Of a stretch of DNA of 64,000 nucleotides, positions 30,281-40,846 are shown one piece after another. The stretch comes from Edaphobacillus lindanitolerans (GTDB taxonomy: Bacteria; Bacillota; Bacilli; Bacillales_A; Planococcaceae): positions 496,001 through 560,000 of the forward strand of contig NZ_FTPL01000001.1 in NCBI RefSeq assembly GCF_900156305.1, written 5' to 3'. Position 1 is the first letter of the stretch. Each line of letters opens with the position of its first letter. The position numbers were made by a program, and so were the translations under genes. The notes under the pieces were generated by a model, which was given only the letters and a program-made list of their open reading frames with translations, ran no database searches and was not told the DNA's origin.

Positions 30281-30300
30281 TAACGCTCGCTCCAACCCAC

Positions 30301-30331
30301 AAAAAAACAACCGCCTCCCGGGAGACGGTTG
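30301..30331 (-). terminator. Terminator of ywlC
   Basis: CAACCGCCTC (30308-30317) pairs with GAGACGGTTG (30322-30331) with one mismatch. On the minus strand TTTTTTT follows (30301-30307). It lies 19 bp past the ywlC stop and marks the edge of repeat array B. Confidence 0.85.
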
Positions 30332-30349
30332 TTTCCTTCATTCTATCAT

Positions 30350-31381
30350 TCATCTTCCAAACCATTTTCCTCCGGCCGCTTTATTGAGCCGGTTCATGAC
30401 GGCGCGGCCGATGCCTTCCTCGCCGACCGAAGCGGCGAGGATGATGTCGGCGCCGGTCCGGTCACAGGCACGGAGTGCGTCGTACAGGTCCGCAGAAACG
30501 GATTCGGGGTCTCCTTCCCTGCCGGCCGGGAAGAACCAGTCGGCATCCGATCCCCCGAATTCTTCGGGGGCCACAAGCGCGATGCGATGTCCTTCCTCCT
30601 GCAGCGACCGGACCGCCTCACCGATCCGGTTCCGGTCCGGCCGGATCAGGAAGACCGGCGCATCCGGGGAATAGTGGGTGTATTTCATGCCGGGCGCACG
30701 CGGCGCATCGGTTCCGGCTTCAGAGGCTTCGGCGGATCCGTTGACGGGACCGATGAGCGGGACGAGCATGTCGGCGGTCACGGCTCCCGGCCGGAGGATC
30801 GCCGGAATGTCCGATGTGAGGTCAAGGACGGTCGACTCGATGCCGATGCCGGTTCTGCCGCCGTCCAGTATGTAAGATATTTTGCCGTCCAGGTCCGTCG
30901 CCACATGGTCGGCCGATGTCGGGCTCGGCTTGCCGCTCGTGTTCGCGCTCGGAGCGGCGACAGGCCTTCCGAACCGGCGGAGCAGCTTCAGCGCGACCGG
31001 ATGATCCGGCATGCGGAGCCCGACCGTATCGAGCCCGGCCGTTACCGACGGGGCGAACACACCGGGGGCCGCTCTCAGAATGAGCGTCAGGGGGCCAGGC
31101 CAGAAGGCATCCATCAGAATCCGGGCCTTTTCAGGCACATCACAGGCATATTCCGAGACTTCCTCCGCCGTTCCGACGTGGGCAATGAGCGGGTTGTCCG
31201 AAGGCCTGCCCTTCGCCTCGTAGATTTTCCGGACTGCCTCTTCCGACGTCGCCAATGCACCGAGTCCGTACACCGTTTCCGTCGGGAAGGCGACGAGTTC
31301 TCCTTCGTGCAGCAGCCGGACCGCCCGGTCATACTGCTCTTCGCCCGCTTTCTCCGTGAGCACCGCTTTCTCCGTTATCAT
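30350..31381 (-). CDS. ywlC: Threonylcarbamoyl-AMP synthase (Sua5/YwlC)
   Basis: 343 aa, a two-domain Sua5. It makes threonylcarbamoyl-AMP for the t6A modification of ANN-decoding tRNAs. The YrdC domain (about 1-205) has FPTETVYGLGA, KGRPSDNPL and APSANTSGKPSPT; IESTVLDL follows. The C-terminal Sua5 domain begins after the linker PGMKYTHYSPD. The ATG is preceded by GGAAAGGAAG. It lies upstream of the repeat island and 40 bp downstream of spoIIR. Confidence 0.96.
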   Translation of the reverse strand: MITEKAVLTEKAGEEQYDRAVRLLHEGELVAFPTETVYGLGALATSEEAVRKIYEAKGRPSDNPLIAHVGTAEEVSEYACDVPEKARILMDAFWPGPLTLILRAAPGVFAPSVTAGLDTVGLRMPDHPVALKLLRRFGRPVAAPSANTSGKPSPTSADHVATDLDGKISYILDGGRTGIGIESTVLDLTSDIPAILRPGAVTADMLVPLIGPVNGSAEASEAGTDAPRAPGMKYTHYSPDAPVFLIRPDRNRIGEAVRSLQEEGHRIALVAPEEFGGSDADWFFPAGREGDPESVSADLYDALRACDRTGADIILAASVGEEGIGRAVMNRLNKAAGGKWFGR

Positions 31382-31420
31382 CGCAAACGCTTCCTTTCCG
31401 CCGGACGTTCAGTGTTCCAC

Positions 31421-31999
31421 TCAGCCGAACAGGCCCTTCAGCCATTCGACGAGAAAGAACGTCACCGGCTCTTCTTCAGTCTCTTCCTTCATTGCGGTCG
31501 CCGTTTCTTCCGGCGGGTCGCAGACATCCGGGAACAGGGCGCACCACCAGTTGTCGCCGCGTCCGTCTCCGATCGTCACCACCCATGCATCCGCTTCCTG
31601 CTGGGCGAGGATGCCGCCCCTATACGGCTTGGGCGGGAATACCGCAGAACCCCTCCGGAGCGTGACATCCTCACCGGCTTCCGCGAGGACACCGGGCAGC
31701 AGTGTATCCAGCCGGGCGGCGAGCTCTTCCGGCGTGCGGCTCTCACTCCTCGCCTGTTCGACAGCCGGTGCGATCAAGGCGACGATCTCCCGTTTTGCCG
31801 ACTGTGCCGATTCCGTGTTGCTGTCGGCGATCACGCGGATCCGGAGCATGCCTTCCGCTTCCTCCGCGGCCGTTCCGGTCAAGAGGAACAGCGCACACTG
31901 GATGACGATCAGCATCAGGATAAATTGGATAAACGGAATCGCGGCCCGGAGTTTCTCTTGCATTCTTTTGGATTGATTAATTGGATAGTCATTCAGCAT
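31421..31999 (-). CDS. spoIIR: Stage II sporulation protein SpoIIR
   Basis: 192 aa. It is the forespore-secreted signal that activates the SpoIIGA protease and so sigma-E in the mother cell. An N-terminal membrane segment (IQFILMLIVIQCALFLL) is followed by LRIRVIADSNTESAQSAKREIV and DAWVVTIGDGRGDNWWCALFP, both SpoIIR hallmarks. The ATG at 31999 follows GGGAGGAAG. It is between prmC and ywlC as in B. subtilis. Confidence 0.94.
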   Translation of the reverse strand: MLNDYPINQSKRMQEKLRAAIPFIQFILMLIVIQCALFLLTGTAAEEAEGMLRIRVIADSNTESAQSAKREIVALIAPAVEQARSESRTPEELAARLDTLLPGVLAEAGEDVTLRRGSAVFPPKPYRGGILAQQEADAWVVTIGDGRGDNWWCALFPDVCDPPEETATAMKEETEEEPVTFFLVEWLKGLFG

Positions 32000-32066
32000 G
32001 TTCTCTTCCTCCCTTGCACGCATTGTGGTCAGGAAGAAAGAAAACTATTCAACGAATCTTCTATTT

Positions 32067-32933
32067 TTATTTGGAAAGCTCGCAAAATACGATCCGGTCT
32101 TTCCCATTGATGTCCTGCACCACTTCGACCGAACCGTCCGGGAACGCCTCTGCGAATAAACCCGATACGGCCGGCCCCTGCAGATGGCCGATCTCCAGAC
32201 CGATGAGCCCGGGACGCCTCATGAGGCCCGGCAGCGTACGGGCGAGCGTCCGGTAATGGGCCAGCCCGCCCTGTTCCGCGAACAAGGCAGCGTGCGGTTC
32301 ATGGCCGGTGACCGAATCGCTCATCCCCTTCGCTTCGTCCGGTGCGATATACGGCGGGTTCGACAGGACGATGTCCCATTCCCGGCCTTCCAGCGGTGCG
32401 GCCATGTCCCCTTCCAGGAAAGAGACCTCTGCACCAAGCAGGCGGGCATTTTCTGCCGCCACGCGCAGGGCCGCAGGCGAAATATCCGTCGCCGTCACGT
32501 TCGCCGACGGGCGCTCCAGTTTGAACGATACGGCGATCGCGCCGCTGCCCGTCCCGATATCGGCCGTGTGCAGCGGCCGGTCGACTGCAGGCCAGATCCT
32601 GGCCGCGCGGGCAAGCGCCCGGTCCACGAGCTCCTCCGTTTCCGGGCGGGGAATCAGCACATCGGGCGTCACCCGGAACGGGCGGCCGTAAAACGCTTCC
32701 CGCCCGGTCACATACTGAAGCGGGATGCCGGATTCCATTGACTGGATCCCCTTTGAGAACTCGCGGCGCTGCGCATCTTCGAGTTTCTCCGGCAGCTTGA
32801 TGAGCAGGCCGGTCCGATTCGTTCCGAGCACATGCTGCATGAGCAGTTCGGCCGCGAATTCTTCCCGGCCGGCTTCCTGAAGGCGCCGCTTCCCTTCGGC
32901 AAGGACGGACGCAATCGTGTCATTCCGCTGCAT
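32067..32933 (-). CDS. prmC: Release factor glutamine methyltransferase PrmC
   Basis: 288 aa. It methylates the Gln of the GGQ motif of release factors. It carries [11 protein letters not shown], the SAM motif [14 protein letters not shown] and the catalytic [10 protein letters not shown]. The start ATG at 32933 overlaps the end of prfA by 14 bp, so its substrate gene prfA lies directly upstream and the two are coupled. Confidence 0.96.
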   Translation of the reverse strand: MQRNDTIASVLAEGKRRLQEAGREEFAAELLMQHVLGTNRTGLLIKLPEKLEDAQRREFSKGIQSMESGIPLQYVTGREAFYGRPFRVTPDVLIPRPETEELVDRALARAARIWPAVDRPLHTADIGTGSGAIAVSFKLERPSANVTATDISPAALRVAAENARLLGAEVSFLEGDMAAPLEGREWDIVLSNPPYIAPDEAKGMSDSVTGHEPHAALFAEQGGLAHYRTLARTLPGLMRRPGLIGLEIGHLQGPAVSGLFAEAFPDGSVEVVQDINGKDRIVFCELSK

Positions 32934-33996
32934 CGAGCTGTTCCAGGCGCGCCGCCTGTTCCTCCATCGTGAGCGCATCGATCACTTCGTCCAGCTTGCC
33001 GCTGATGATCTGGTCGAGCTTCTGGATCGTCAGTCCGATCCGGTGGTCGGTCACCCGGTTTTGCGGGAAATTATAAGTACGGATCCGCTCGGACCGGTCG
33101 CCCGTGCCGACGGCCGACTTCCGCTTGGCATCATACTCCGCCTGCGCCTCCTGACGGAACTTGTCATACACCCGGGCACGTAGCACCTTCATCGCCTTTT
33201 CCTTGTTCTTGATCTGCGATTTCTCGTCCTGGCAGGAGACGACGGTGCCGGTCGGGATATGGGTCAGCCGGACGGCGGACATGGTCGTGTTGACGGACTG
33301 GCCGCCCGGCCCGCTCGAAGCGAATGTGTCCACACGGATGTCCTTGTCGTGCAGCTCGATCTCCACTTCTTCCGCTTCCGGAAGGCAGGCGACCGTCGCG
33401 GTCGACGTATGGATCCGCCCGCCGGATTCCGTTTCCGGCACCCTTTGGACCCGGTGGGCACCGTTTTCAAATTTGAGCCGGGAGAATGCCCCGTGCCCGC
33501 TGATCATAAAAATGATTTCCTTGAATCCGCCGAGTCCGGTCGGCGAGGCGTCCATCACTTCCGTCTTCCATCCTTTTGACTCCGCATAGCGGCTGTACAT
33601 CCGGAACAGGTCACCCGCGAACAGCGCAGCCTCGTCTCCGCCTGCCGCACCGCGGACTTCCATGATGACGTTCCGGGAATCATTCGGGTCTTTCGGAAGG
33701 AGCAGCACTTTCAGCTCTTCCTCGAGCACGGCGATTCTTTCTTCAAGTTCTGCCGCCTCTTCCTTCACAAGCTCGCGCATCTCGTCATCGAGCTTTTCCC
33801 CGAGCATCCCGCGCGCGTCCTGCAGCTCTCCCGCAGCTGATTTGTACGTCCGGTATACTTCGACCGTCCGGGCGATGTCCGCCTGCTCCTTGGAGTATTT
33901 CCGAAGCAGACCGGCATCGGACACGACATCCGGGTCGCTCAGCAATTCATTCAATTTTTCGTAGCGATCTTCAACTGCCTGCAGCCGTTCATACAT
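32920..33996 (-). CDS. prfA: Peptide chain release factor 1
   Basis: 358 aa. It releases peptides at UAA and UAG. The GGQ loop is [16 protein letters not shown]. The tripeptide anticodon region and length are normal. The start is the ATG at 33996, eight bases behind GGAGGG; a GTG just before it also fits the frame. It is downstream of the tdk terminator, so it probably begins a prfA-prmC-spoIIR-ywlC run. Confidence 0.97.
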   Translation of the reverse strand: MYERLQAVEDRYEKLNELLSDPDVVSDAGLLRKYSKEQADIARTVEVYRTYKSAAGELQDARGMLGEKLDDEMRELVKEEAAELEERIAVLEEELKVLLLPKDPNDSRNVIMEVRGAAGGDEAALFAGDLFRMYSRYAESKGWKTEVMDASPTGLGGFKEIIFMISGHGAFSRLKFENGAHRVQRVPETESGGRIHTSTATVACLPEAEEVEIELHDKDIRVDTFASSGPGGQSVNTTMSAVRLTHIPTGTVVSCQDEKSQIKNKEKAMKVLRARVYDKFRQEAQAEYDAKRKSAVGTGDRSERIRTYNFPQNRVTDHRIGLTIQKLDQIISGKLDEVIDALTMEEQAARLEQLDAAE

Positions 33997-34045
33997 CACG
34001 GAGCCCTCCGATAACTTCTTCTTGATGATCGTTCCATTATAACTT

Positions 34046-34076
34046 AAAAAGCACCCGGCCGTCTTTCGGCGGGTGC
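34046..34076 (-). terminator. Terminator of tdk
   Basis: GCACCCG...(34051) and CGGGTGC (34070-34076) form the stem with inner CCG/CGG pairing. On the minus strand TTTTT follows (34046-34050). It is nine bases past the tdk stop. Confidence 0.8.
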
Positions 34077-34084
34077 CTCAGCTT

Positions 34085-34696
34085 CTATTCGTCTTCAAGC
34101 GCCGTGCTCTTCACGGACACGCCATTCGGCACTTCGTGGTGCATCCGGCATCTCGGCTCGTACGCCTCCGAGGCGCCGACAAGGATGACCGGATCGTCCG
34201 CATGGGCCGGCCTGCCGTTGATGAGCCGCTGGGTGCGGCTTGCCGGGGATCCGCATACGGTGCAGACCGCCTGCAGCTTCGTGACATTTTCAGCAACCGC
34301 CATGAGCTGCGGCATCGGTCCGAATGGCACTCCGCGGAAGTCTTGATCAAGCCCGGCAATGATGACCCGGTATCCGTGATCCGCCAGCCGGCTCACCGTC
34401 CCGATGATGCTTTCATCGAAAAACTGGGCTTCGTCAATCCCGATCACATCCACCCGGTCGTCGATGTGCCGCCAGATCTGGTCTGCACTCACCACCGGCA
34501 TTGCGATGATTTCATCGCCGTTGTGGCTCACTACTGAATTGTCGCTGTACCGGTTATCGATCGCCGGCTTAAACACGGCGATTTCCTGTTTGGCAAACCG
34601 TGCGCGCCGAAGCCGCCGGATCAGTTCTTCGGACTTCCCCGAGAACATGCTTCCGCAGATCACCTCGACCCAGCCGCCCTGCATTGAAACGTACAT
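34085..34696 (-). CDS. tdk: Thymidine kinase
   Basis: 203 aa. It phosphorylates thymidine for salvage. The P-loop is [15 protein letters not shown], followed by the DEAQFF motif and [13 protein letters not shown]; a zinc site is present in VCTVCG and RCRMHH. The ATG follows AAAGGGG. It lies between rpmE and prfA as in B. subtilis. Confidence 0.97.
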   Translation of the reverse strand: MYVSMQGGWVEVICGSMFSGKSEELIRRLRRARFAKQEIAVFKPAIDNRYSDNSVVSHNGDEIIAMPVVSADQIWRHIDDRVDVIGIDEAQFFDESIIGTVSRLADHGYRVIIAGLDQDFRGVPFGPMPQLMAVAENVTKLQAVCTVCGSPASRTQRLINGRPAHADDPVILVGASEAYEPRCRMHHEVPNGVSVKSTALEDE

Positions 34697-35009
34697 CCGG
34701 AATTCCCCTTTCCGATCCCAGGGGCTCTTCCCCCGTCCTTGGTTTCCGAAGTTTTATCTTAACGGATATTGTGTGCCATTTCCCGTCTTTAAATTTGTCC
34801 GGAGATGTGGTATGGAGCCGGGGAACCTTCAAAGGCCGGATCAGCCCGGCAGATTCTTGTCTCTCCGGACCTTTGCCGTTTCACGAAAGTCAATCATCGT
34901 CATTCCCGCGGGCCGTTCGCCTCACCCCAGCCATTCTCGGCCACGGCTGCTTTGCCGCATACAAAAACCCGCCCGGGACGCAATGTCCGGGCGGGTCGGG
35001 ACGTCGAAA
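34697..35009. other. 313-bp spacer between rpmE and tdk
   Basis: It contains the rpmE terminator at 34963-34995 and GC-rich sequence with scattered TTCnCGGCC-like words. A clear tdk promoter was not found. No gene is supported. Confidence 0.45.
34963..34995 (-). terminator. Terminator of rpmE
   Basis: CCCGCCCGGGAC (34968-34979) pairs with GTCCGGGCGGG (34984-34994). On the minus strand TTTTTG follows (34963-34967). Confidence 0.9.
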
Positions 35010-35231
35010 TTACTCTTCGTCGCGGCCTTCTTCTTTGAGGCCGTATTTCTTGTTGAAGCGGTCGATCCGGCCGTCGGCTGCAGCGAATTTCTGGCGACCC
35101 GTGTAGAATGGGTGGCATTCGGAGCAGACTTCCACGCGGATGTCTTCTTTCACGGAACCAGTTTCGAACGTGTTGCCGCAAGAGCAAGTGACGGTCGCTG
35201 TTTTGTAGTCCGGGTGAATTGCAGTTTTCAT
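35010..35231 (-). CDS. rpmE: Ribosomal protein L31, zinc-binding form
   Basis: 73 aa. CSCGNTF and [12 protein letters not shown] give the four zinc ligands of the C-plus type of L31, the form used when zinc is sufficient. The ATG follows AGGAGAAAC. The acidic tail (KEEGRDEE) is slightly extended. It lies between rho and tdk and has its own promoter and a leader of about 115 nt. Confidence 0.97.
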   Translation of the reverse strand: MKTAIHPDYKTATVTCSCGNTFETGSVKEDIRVEVCSECHPFYTGRQKFAAADGRIDRFNKKYGLKEEGRDEE

Positions 35232-35352
35232 GAATTGTTTCTCCTCTCGCCCTGAACCATCCGGAACAGAGTTTTATTATGGTACTGCAGCCTTACACGG
35301 CCATACAGTCGAGCCGTATATGCTGTCAGATAGTCGCAAACTTACATTTCTC

Positions 35353-35381
35353 ATTATAGCACTGCACTGCCGCGGATGCAA
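35353..35381 (-). promoter_or_regulatory. Promoter of rpmE
   Basis: TTGCAT (35376-35381) and TATAAT (35353-35358) on the minus strand are exactly 17 bp apart. The transcript would have a long leader that includes the small hairpin ACGGC/GCCGT; L31-mediated feedback on it is possible but unproven. Confidence 0.85.
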
Positions 35382-35396
35382 CGAATAAATTCGGGA

Positions 35397-36680
35397 TTAG
35401 AGGAGCCCTTTCCCGCCACGCTTTTCTTTCATTTCCTTGTCCAGCTGAAGGAAAAACTCCTCGTTGCCGGCGGTGTTGCGGAGCTTCTTCAGGAAGCGCT
35501 CGGCAAAGTCCGGGCTGTCCGAGAACGTGCGCCGGATCGCCCACAGCTTCTCGAGCCGGTCCTTCGGGATAAGCAGTTCCTCTTTCCGGGTGCCTGACCG
35601 GCGGATGTCGATCGCCGGGAAGATGCGCCGTTCGGCAAGGCTGCGGTCAAGATGGAGCTCCATGTTGCCGGTGCCCTTGAACTCTTCATAGATGACATCG
35701 TCCATCCGGGAGCCGGTTTCGACGAGTGCGGTCGCCAAAATCGTAAGGCTGCCCCCTTCCTCGAGATTACGGGCTGCTCCGAAGAACCGTTTCGGCCGGT
35801 GGAGCGCCGCCGGGTCGATCCCTCCCGAAAGTGTCCGTCCGCTCGGCGGAATGACGAGATTGTATGCCCGGGCAAGCCGGGTGATCGAATCCATGAGGAT
35901 GATGACATCCCGTTTATGTTCCACGAGCCGCATCGCCCGCTCCAGGACAAGTTCCGCGACTTTCACGTGATTGTCCGGCGTTTCGTCGAACGTCGAGCTT
36001 GCGACATCCGCGTTCACCGAACGTTCGATGTCGGTCACTTCTTCCGGACGCTCGTCGATGAGCAGGACGATGAGTTCGGCTTCCGGGTGATTTTCGCTGA
36101 TGGCATTCGCGATTTCCTTCAGCAGCTGGGTTTTCCCTGCCTTCGGCTGTGCAACGATCAGTCCGCGCTGTCCGAAGCCGACCGGGGACACGAGGTCCAT
36201 GATCCGGGTCGACAGCTTATTCCGGTCTGTCTCCAGCTTGATCTGCCGTTCCGGGTACAGGGGGGTCAGCGCCGGGAAATGGACCCGTTCCTTGGCGGTC
36301 TCCGGATCTTCCCCGTTCACCGCATTCACCTGAAGAAGGCCGTAATAACGCTCGTTCTCTTTTGGAGGCCGGACTTTTCCGCTCACCCTGTCGCCGTTCC
36401 GCAGGTCGAACCTGCGGATCTGGGAAGCCGAGATATAAATATCCTCGGAACTGGAAGAGTAATTGATCGGCCGGAGGAACCCATACCCTTCGGTCGGGAT
36501 GATCTCGAGGACCCCTTCCATGAATGAGTATCCTTCCTGCTCGGCACGCGATTTCAGGATCGCCAGGGTCAGTTCTTTTTTCGTCATTTTGCTGTAGTAG
36601 GAAATATTGAATTTCCGGGCGAGACCGTACAGTTCCTTCAGTGTCATATCCTGAAGGCCGGCCAGCGTCACTTCCGCCAT
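35397..36680 (-). CDS. rho: Transcription termination factor Rho
   Basis: 427 aa, a hexameric RNA-dependent ATPase. The N-terminal helix bundle and cold-shock-like RNA-binding fold ([10 protein letters not shown]...[19 protein letters not shown]) precede the ATPase core with Walker A as [22 protein letters not shown] and the Q- and R-loops ([20 protein letters not shown]). No N-terminal insertion is present. The ATG follows AAAGAGGTGA. It neighbours rpmE and glpX as in B. subtilis. Confidence 0.97.
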   Translation of the reverse strand: MAEVTLAGLQDMTLKELYGLARKFNISYYSKMTKKELTLAILKSRAEQEGYSFMEGVLEIIPTEGYGFLRPINYSSSSEDIYISASQIRRFDLRNGDRVSGKVRPPKENERYYGLLQVNAVNGEDPETAKERVHFPALTPLYPERQIKLETDRNKLSTRIMDLVSPVGFGQRGLIVAQPKAGKTQLLKEIANAISENHPEAELIVLLIDERPEEVTDIERSVNADVASSTFDETPDNHVKVAELVLERAMRLVEHKRDVIILMDSITRLARAYNLVIPPSGRTLSGGIDPAALHRPKRFFGAARNLEEGGSLTILATALVETGSRMDDVIYEEFKGTGNMELHLDRSLAERRIFPAIDIRRSGTRKEELLIPKDRLEKLWAIRRTFSDSPDFAERFLKKLRNTAGNEEFFLQLDKEMKEKRGGKGLL

Positions 36681-36773
36681 GGGCGGTCACCTCTTTCACG
36701 GGTTGGGGTCTGGGGCGTCCGACCGGCCTGGAGTTGCCGGTCCGCCCGATCAAAGGGAAGAAATAAAGAAGGG

Positions 36774-36797
36774 ATGCCCGGCGATGCCGCCGGGCAT
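36774..36797 (-). terminator. Terminator of glpX
   Basis: ATGCCCGGC (36774-36782) and GCCGGGCAT (36789-36797) form a 9-bp stem. On the minus strand CCCTTCTTTATTTC follows. It is nine bases past the stop. Confidence 0.75.
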
Positions 36798-36805
36798 GGG
36801 TTCAA

Positions 36806-37771
36806 TCAGTATTCCATTACATAGTGCGGTTTCTTTTTCAGTGAGTGGCGGCCTTCGACAAAGCGGACCGTGCCCGACTTCGCACGCATGACGAGCGAGT
36901 GGGTGGAACCATAGGAGCCTTTGAACTGGACACCAGAGAGCAGTTCCCCGTCGGTGACACCGGTTGCGGCAAAGATTGCATCATCACCCCGGACAAGGTC
37001 TTCCATCCGGAGAACCTTGTTCACGTCGATGCCCATTTTCTTGCACCGCTCGACTTCCGTGTCATTGGACGGGATCAGCCGGCCCTGGATTTCACCGCCG
37101 AGGCACTTCAGGCCGACGGCCGCAATGACGCCTTCAGGGGCGCCGCCCATGCCGAACAGGATATCGACGCCGGTTTCGTCGAATGCAGTGTTGATCGCAC
37201 CGGCGACATCCCCGTCATTGATGAGCTTGATCCGGGCGCCCGCTTCGCGGATCTCTTCGATGATCCGTGAGTGGCGGTCCCTGTGGAGGATCGTCGCGAC
37301 GACGTCCTCAATGTCTTTGTTTTTCGCCTTTGCGACTGCACGTAGGTTGTCGATGACCGGTGCATCGATATCGACCATGCCAACTGCTTCCGGACCGACG
37401 GCCAGCTTTTCCATGTACATATCAGGTGCATGGAGAAGGTTTCCCCGGTCTGCGACGGCGAGGACCGCGAGCGCATTCCAGCCGCCGGCAGCGACGATAT
37501 TCGTGCCTTCAAGGGGGTCAACGGCCACATCCACCGCCGGTCCCGATCCGGTGCCGAGTTCTTCGCCTATGTACAGCATCGGCGCCTCGTCCATTTCTCC
37601 TTCACCGATGACGACGACACCCTGCATCGGGATCGTGTCAAAAACCGTCCGCATCGCGGAAGTGGCCGCATCGTCGGCTTCGTTTTTCTGGCCGCGGCCC
37701 ATCCAGCGCGCAGAGTTGAGCGCGGCGGCCTCCGTAACCCGTACAAGTTCCATTGATAAACTGCGTTCCAT
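36806..37771 (-). CDS. glpX: Fructose-1,6-bisphosphatase class II
   Basis: 321 aa. It hydrolyses fructose 1,6-bisphosphate in gluconeogenesis. [15 protein letters not shown] and VDPLEGTN are the metal and phosphate sites; [18 protein letters not shown] is the class II signature. The ATG at 37771 is eight bases behind AAAGGA; the one nine bases earlier overlaps that site. Upstream neighbours are murAB, tal and fba; together they form a carbon-metabolism stretch. Confidence 0.96.
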   Translation of the reverse strand: MERSLSMELVRVTEAAALNSARWMGRGQKNEADDAATSAMRTVFDTIPMQGVVVIGEGEMDEAPMLYIGEELGTGSGPAVDVAVDPLEGTNIVAAGGWNALAVLAVADRGNLLHAPDMYMEKLAVGPEAVGMVDIDAPVIDNLRAVAKAKNKDIEDVVATILHRDRHSRIIEEIREAGARIKLINDGDVAGAINTAFDETGVDILFGMGGAPEGVIAAVGLKCLGGEIQGRLIPSNDTEVERCKKMGIDVNKVLRMEDLVRGDDAIFAATGVTDGELLSGVQFKGSYGSTHSLVMRAKSGTVRFVEGRHSLKKKPHYVMEY

Positions 37772-37839
37772 CCTGGTCATCCTTTCCGTTTCCCCGGTCG
37801 GGGATTACCGTTCATTTCGTTGCAGGGACCGCACGGGTT

Positions 37840-39129
37840 TCAACCCGGACGGCCCGTGCCGCCCGCTGCTTCAGCCGGAATGCGGACTTTCCGGATATCG
37901 GCGCCGAGGCCCCTCAGCTTCTCGACGATGTTCGAATAGCCGCGCTCGATATGGTGGATCTCCTGCACTTCCGTCTCGCCTTCTGCGAGCAGGCCGGCCA
38001 GTACGAGGGCGGCTCCGGCCCGCAGATCGGATGCACGGACAGAGGCTCCCTGAAGTTTCGTCGGTCCCGAAATGATGGCGGAACGGCCCTCGACGCGTGT
38101 CGAGGCATTCATGCGCCGGAGCTCGTCGATATGTTTGAAACGGGCAGAATAAATCGTATCCGTGACAACCGAAGAGCCTGTCGCCTGTGTCAGGAGCACG
38201 GAGAACGGCTGTTGAAGGTCTGTCGGGAAGCCCGGGTAGACAAGCGTCTTCATATCAACCGATGACAGTTTTTCCGTCTTCGGGATGAAAATCCGTTCTT
38301 CCTCCTCGACGATTTTCACGCCCATCTCGCGCAGCTTTGCGGTCAGCGCCTCGACGTGGAACGGAATCACATTGTCGATCGTCACGCCGCCTCCTGCCGC
38401 AGCCGCCATGATCATGTACGTCCCCGCTTCGATCCGGTCAGGGATGATTGTATGGGTTGTCCCGGCAAGCGATTTGACGCCTTCAATCCGGATGACGTTC
38501 GTGCCGGCGCCCTTGATGTTCGCACCCATATTCGACAGGAGCGTGGCAACGTCGATGATTTCCGGCTCCTTCGCCGCATTCTCGATCACGGTGCGCCCTT
38601 CTGCGAGCACGGCGGCGAGCATGATGTTGATCGTCGCGCCCACGCTTGCCACGTCCAGATAGATCTTTGCACCGCGCAGCTTGTCGGCACGGAGATAGAT
38701 GGATCCGTGCTCATTCGTCACGGTGGCACCGAGCGCCTCGAATCCTTTGATGTGCTGGTCGATCGGGCGCGGCCCGAGATGACAGCCGCCCGGAAGTCCG
38801 ATGACCGCCCTGCCGAACCGGCCGAGCATCGCACCCATCAGATAATAAGAAGCACGGAGCTTTTTGACATTGCCATTCGGCAACGGCATCGCGACCATCC
38901 CGGCAGGATCGATTTTCATTGTGCCGCCTTCAAAAGAGACGACTCCGCCGATTTCTTCGAGCAACAGTTTCAGCGTATGCACATCGGCAATTTCAGGCAG
39001 CCCTTCGATCGTCACTTCAGAGCCCGCCAGTATCGAGGCGGGGATGAGTGCGACGGCGCTGTTTTTCGCGCCGCTCACTTTCACCGTGCCATTCAGTTCC
39101 CGACCGCCGTTAATTTTATATACGTCCAT
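37840..39129 (-). CDS. murAB: Second UDP-GlcNAc 1-carboxyvinyltransferase (MurAB/MurZ)
   Basis: 429 aa. The same reaction as the MurA at 13.6 kb. The PEP-binding Cys is in [20 protein letters not shown], the Lys/Asn pair in [14 protein letters not shown]. The position between glpX and tal equals B. subtilis murAB. Gram-positive bacteria often carry two MurA proteins with different regulation. The ATG follows GAGGGGAAATGA. Confidence 0.96.
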   Translation of the reverse strand: MDVYKINGGRELNGTVKVSGAKNSAVALIPASILAGSEVTIEGLPEIADVHTLKLLLEEIGGVVSFEGGTMKIDPAGMVAMPLPNGNVKKLRASYYLMGAMLGRFGRAVIGLPGGCHLGPRPIDQHIKGFEALGATVTNEHGSIYLRADKLRGAKIYLDVASVGATINIMLAAVLAEGRTVIENAAKEPEIIDVATLLSNMGANIKGAGTNVIRIEGVKSLAGTTHTIIPDRIEAGTYMIMAAAAGGGVTIDNVIPFHVEALTAKLREMGVKIVEEEERIFIPKTEKLSSVDMKTLVYPGFPTDLQQPFSVLLTQATGSSVVTDTIYSARFKHIDELRRMNASTRVEGRSAIISGPTKLQGASVRASDLRAGAALVLAGLLAEGETEVQEIHHIERGYSNIVEKLRGLGADIRKVRIPAEAAGGTGRPG

Positions 39130-39157
39130 TCATTTCCCCTCGTTCTGCGTCAACAGC

Positions 39158-39805
39158 TCAATCAGCCGAGCGGCTGTTCCAGTCAGCAAGGAACGCCTCA
39201 AGACCTTTTTCCGTCAACGGATGCTTGAACATTTGCTTGAGTACCTTGAGCGGCGTTGTGGCAATATGCGCGCCGTTCAGCGCGGCATCGGTAATATGTT
39301 GAGGATGGCGGATCGACGCTGCGATGATTTCCGTGTCGATGCCGTGGATTGCAAAGATTTCGGAGATTGTAGCGATCAGGTCCATTCCGTCGTGCCCGAT
39401 GTCATCGAGGCGGCCGAGGAACGGGGACACATAGGATGCCCCTGCACGCGCAGCAAGCAGAGCCTGGTTCGCGCTGAAGACGAGCGTGACGTTCGTCTTG
39501 ATGCCTTCCTTGGCGAAAGTCGAACACGCTTTCAGCCCCTCCTCCGTCATCGGAAGCTTGACCGTGATGTTCGGAGCGATGGCTGCGAGTTCACGGCCCT
39601 CCCGGATCATGCCTTCCGCGTCGGTCGAGATCACTTCCGCGCTGACGGAGCCCGGAACGAGTGCAGCGATTTCCTTCAGCCGTTCATGGAATGAGATATT
39701 CTCTTTCGCGACAAGCGAAGGGTTCGTCGTCACGCCGGAAAGGATGCCCCACGAATGGGCTTCTTTGATCTCTTCGAAGTTCGCTGTATCGATGAAAAAT
39801 TTCAT
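39158..39805 (-). CDS. tal: Transaldolase, FSA-like
   Basis: 215 aa, the short transaldolase type of the pentose phosphate pathway. [16 protein letters not shown] opens the barrel, GVTTNPSL follows, and the Schiff-base Lys is in [12 protein letters not shown]. The ATG follows GGGAGGAAC. B. subtilis ywjH (tal) is at the same place between murAB and fbaA. Confidence 0.96.
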   Translation of the reverse strand: MKFFIDTANFEEIKEAHSWGILSGVTTNPSLVAKENISFHERLKEIAALVPGSVSAEVISTDAEGMIREGRELAAIAPNITVKLPMTEEGLKACSTFAKEGIKTNVTLVFSANQALLAARAGASYVSPFLGRLDDIGHDGMDLIATISEIFAIHGIDTEIIAASIRHPQHITDAALNGAHIATTPLKVLKQMFKHPLTEKGLEAFLADWNSRSAD

Positions 39806-39844
39806 TGTCCTGTTCCTCCCGAGTCCTGATTAATGAAAGGAAAG

Positions 39845-39874
39845 AAGGAGGGTGCCCCGAGGGCGCCTCTCCTT
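39845..39874 (-). terminator. Terminator of fbaA
   Basis: AAGGAG (39845-39850) and CTCCTT (39869-39874) flank an inner GTGCCC/GGGCGC pairing around CGA. On the minus strand CTTTCCTTTC follows, a weak T-run. Confidence 0.55.
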
Positions 39875-39889
39875 TTCCCTGCTGTTCCC

Positions 39890-40747
39890 TTAAGCTTTCC
39901 CCGTTGAGCCGAATTCACGCATCTTGCCTTTGACCGTTTCCTTGATGGCTTCGCGTGCCGGACCGAGGTATTTTCGCGGATCGTACACGTTCTGGTCGTT
40001 GTTCAGGACCGAGCGGACGGCATCCGTCGCGGCAATCTGGTTTTCGGTGTTGACGTTGATTTTCGCCGTCCCGAGGGAAATGGAACGCTGGATGTCCTTC
40101 GTCGGGATTCCGGTGCCCCCATGGAGCACAAGCGGAAGATCCGACTGTTTCGAAATCTCTTCCATCTCCTTGAATCCAAGATTCGGCTCTCCTTTGTACG
40201 GGCCGTGGACAGATCCGAGTGCCGGAGCGAGACAGTCGATGTCCGTCTTGTTCACGAGCTCCTCGCATTCTTTCGGATCGGCATAGATGACGCCGTCCGC
40301 AACGACGTCGTCCTCCTGGCCTCCGACGACACCGAGTTCCGCTTCAACCGAAACGCCGTGCTGATGCGCCAGCTCCACCACTTCGGAAGTGATGCGGATG
40401 TTCTCTTCAAGCGGCTTGGAAGACGCGTCGATCATGACGGACGTGAATCCTGCTTCGATCGCTTCCTTGCATTTGTCGTAAGAAGAACCGTGGTCGAGGT
40501 GGATGGCGACCGGCACGGTCGTTCCGTACGATTCCATGAGTCCTTTCACCATCGGGACGACCGCCTTGAAGCCGCCCATATATTTGCCTGCCCCTTCGGA
40601 GACGCCGAGGATGACCGGAGATTTCTCTTCTTCGGCCGCTTCCAGGATCGCCTGGGTGAATTCGAGGTTATTGATGTTGAACTGCCCGACTGCGTAGCCT
40701 TCTTTCTTCGCTTTCTGGAGCATTTCAGTCATGGAGACAAGTGCCAT
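39890..40747 (-). CDS. fbaA: Fructose-bisphosphate aldolase class II
   Basis: 285 aa, zinc-dependent. [18 protein letters not shown] holds the metal ligands; [14 protein letters not shown] and KINVNTENQ bind the phosphates. The ATG at 40747 follows AAGGAGG; 21 upstream in-frame codons are leader. It is preceded by the spo0F terminator. Confidence 0.97.
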   Translation of the reverse strand: MALVSMTEMLQKAKKEGYAVGQFNINNLEFTQAILEAAEEEKSPVILGVSEGAGKYMGGFKAVVPMVKGLMESYGTTVPVAIHLDHGSSYDKCKEAIEAGFTSVMIDASSKPLEENIRITSEVVELAHQHGVSVEAELGVVGGQEDDVVADGVIYADPKECEELVNKTDIDCLAPALGSVHGPYKGEPNLGFKEMEEISKQSDLPLVLHGGTGIPTKDIQRSISLGTAKINVNTENQIAATDAVRSVLNNDQNVYDPRKYLGPAREAIKETVKGKMREFGSTGKA

Positions 40748-40811
40748 CTGGGATTCCTCCTTCGAATGTCGGAACTGCTTGTACTGTTGTTTCATACACT
40801 CCCCCATCATA

Positions 40812-40842
40812 ACAAAAACAGGCAGTGTCTGCCACTGCCTGT
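40812..40842 (-). terminator. Terminator of spo0F
   Basis: ACAGGCAGT (40818-40826) pairs with ACTGCCTGT (40834-40842). On the minus strand TTTTTGTT follows. It is four bases past the stop. Confidence 0.88.
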
Positions 40843-40846
40843 ACGT

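Noticed and set aside
34830-34940. A fourth 21-bp array upstream of tdk
   Set aside because: Words such as TTCnCGGCC occur but their spacing is 13-31 bp with no 21-bp step, so they do not qualify.
37840-39129. Treating the second MurA as a duplicate or assembly artefact
   Set aside because: It differs throughout from the MurA at 13.6 kb and sits in the conserved murAB position, so it is an ancient paralogue.
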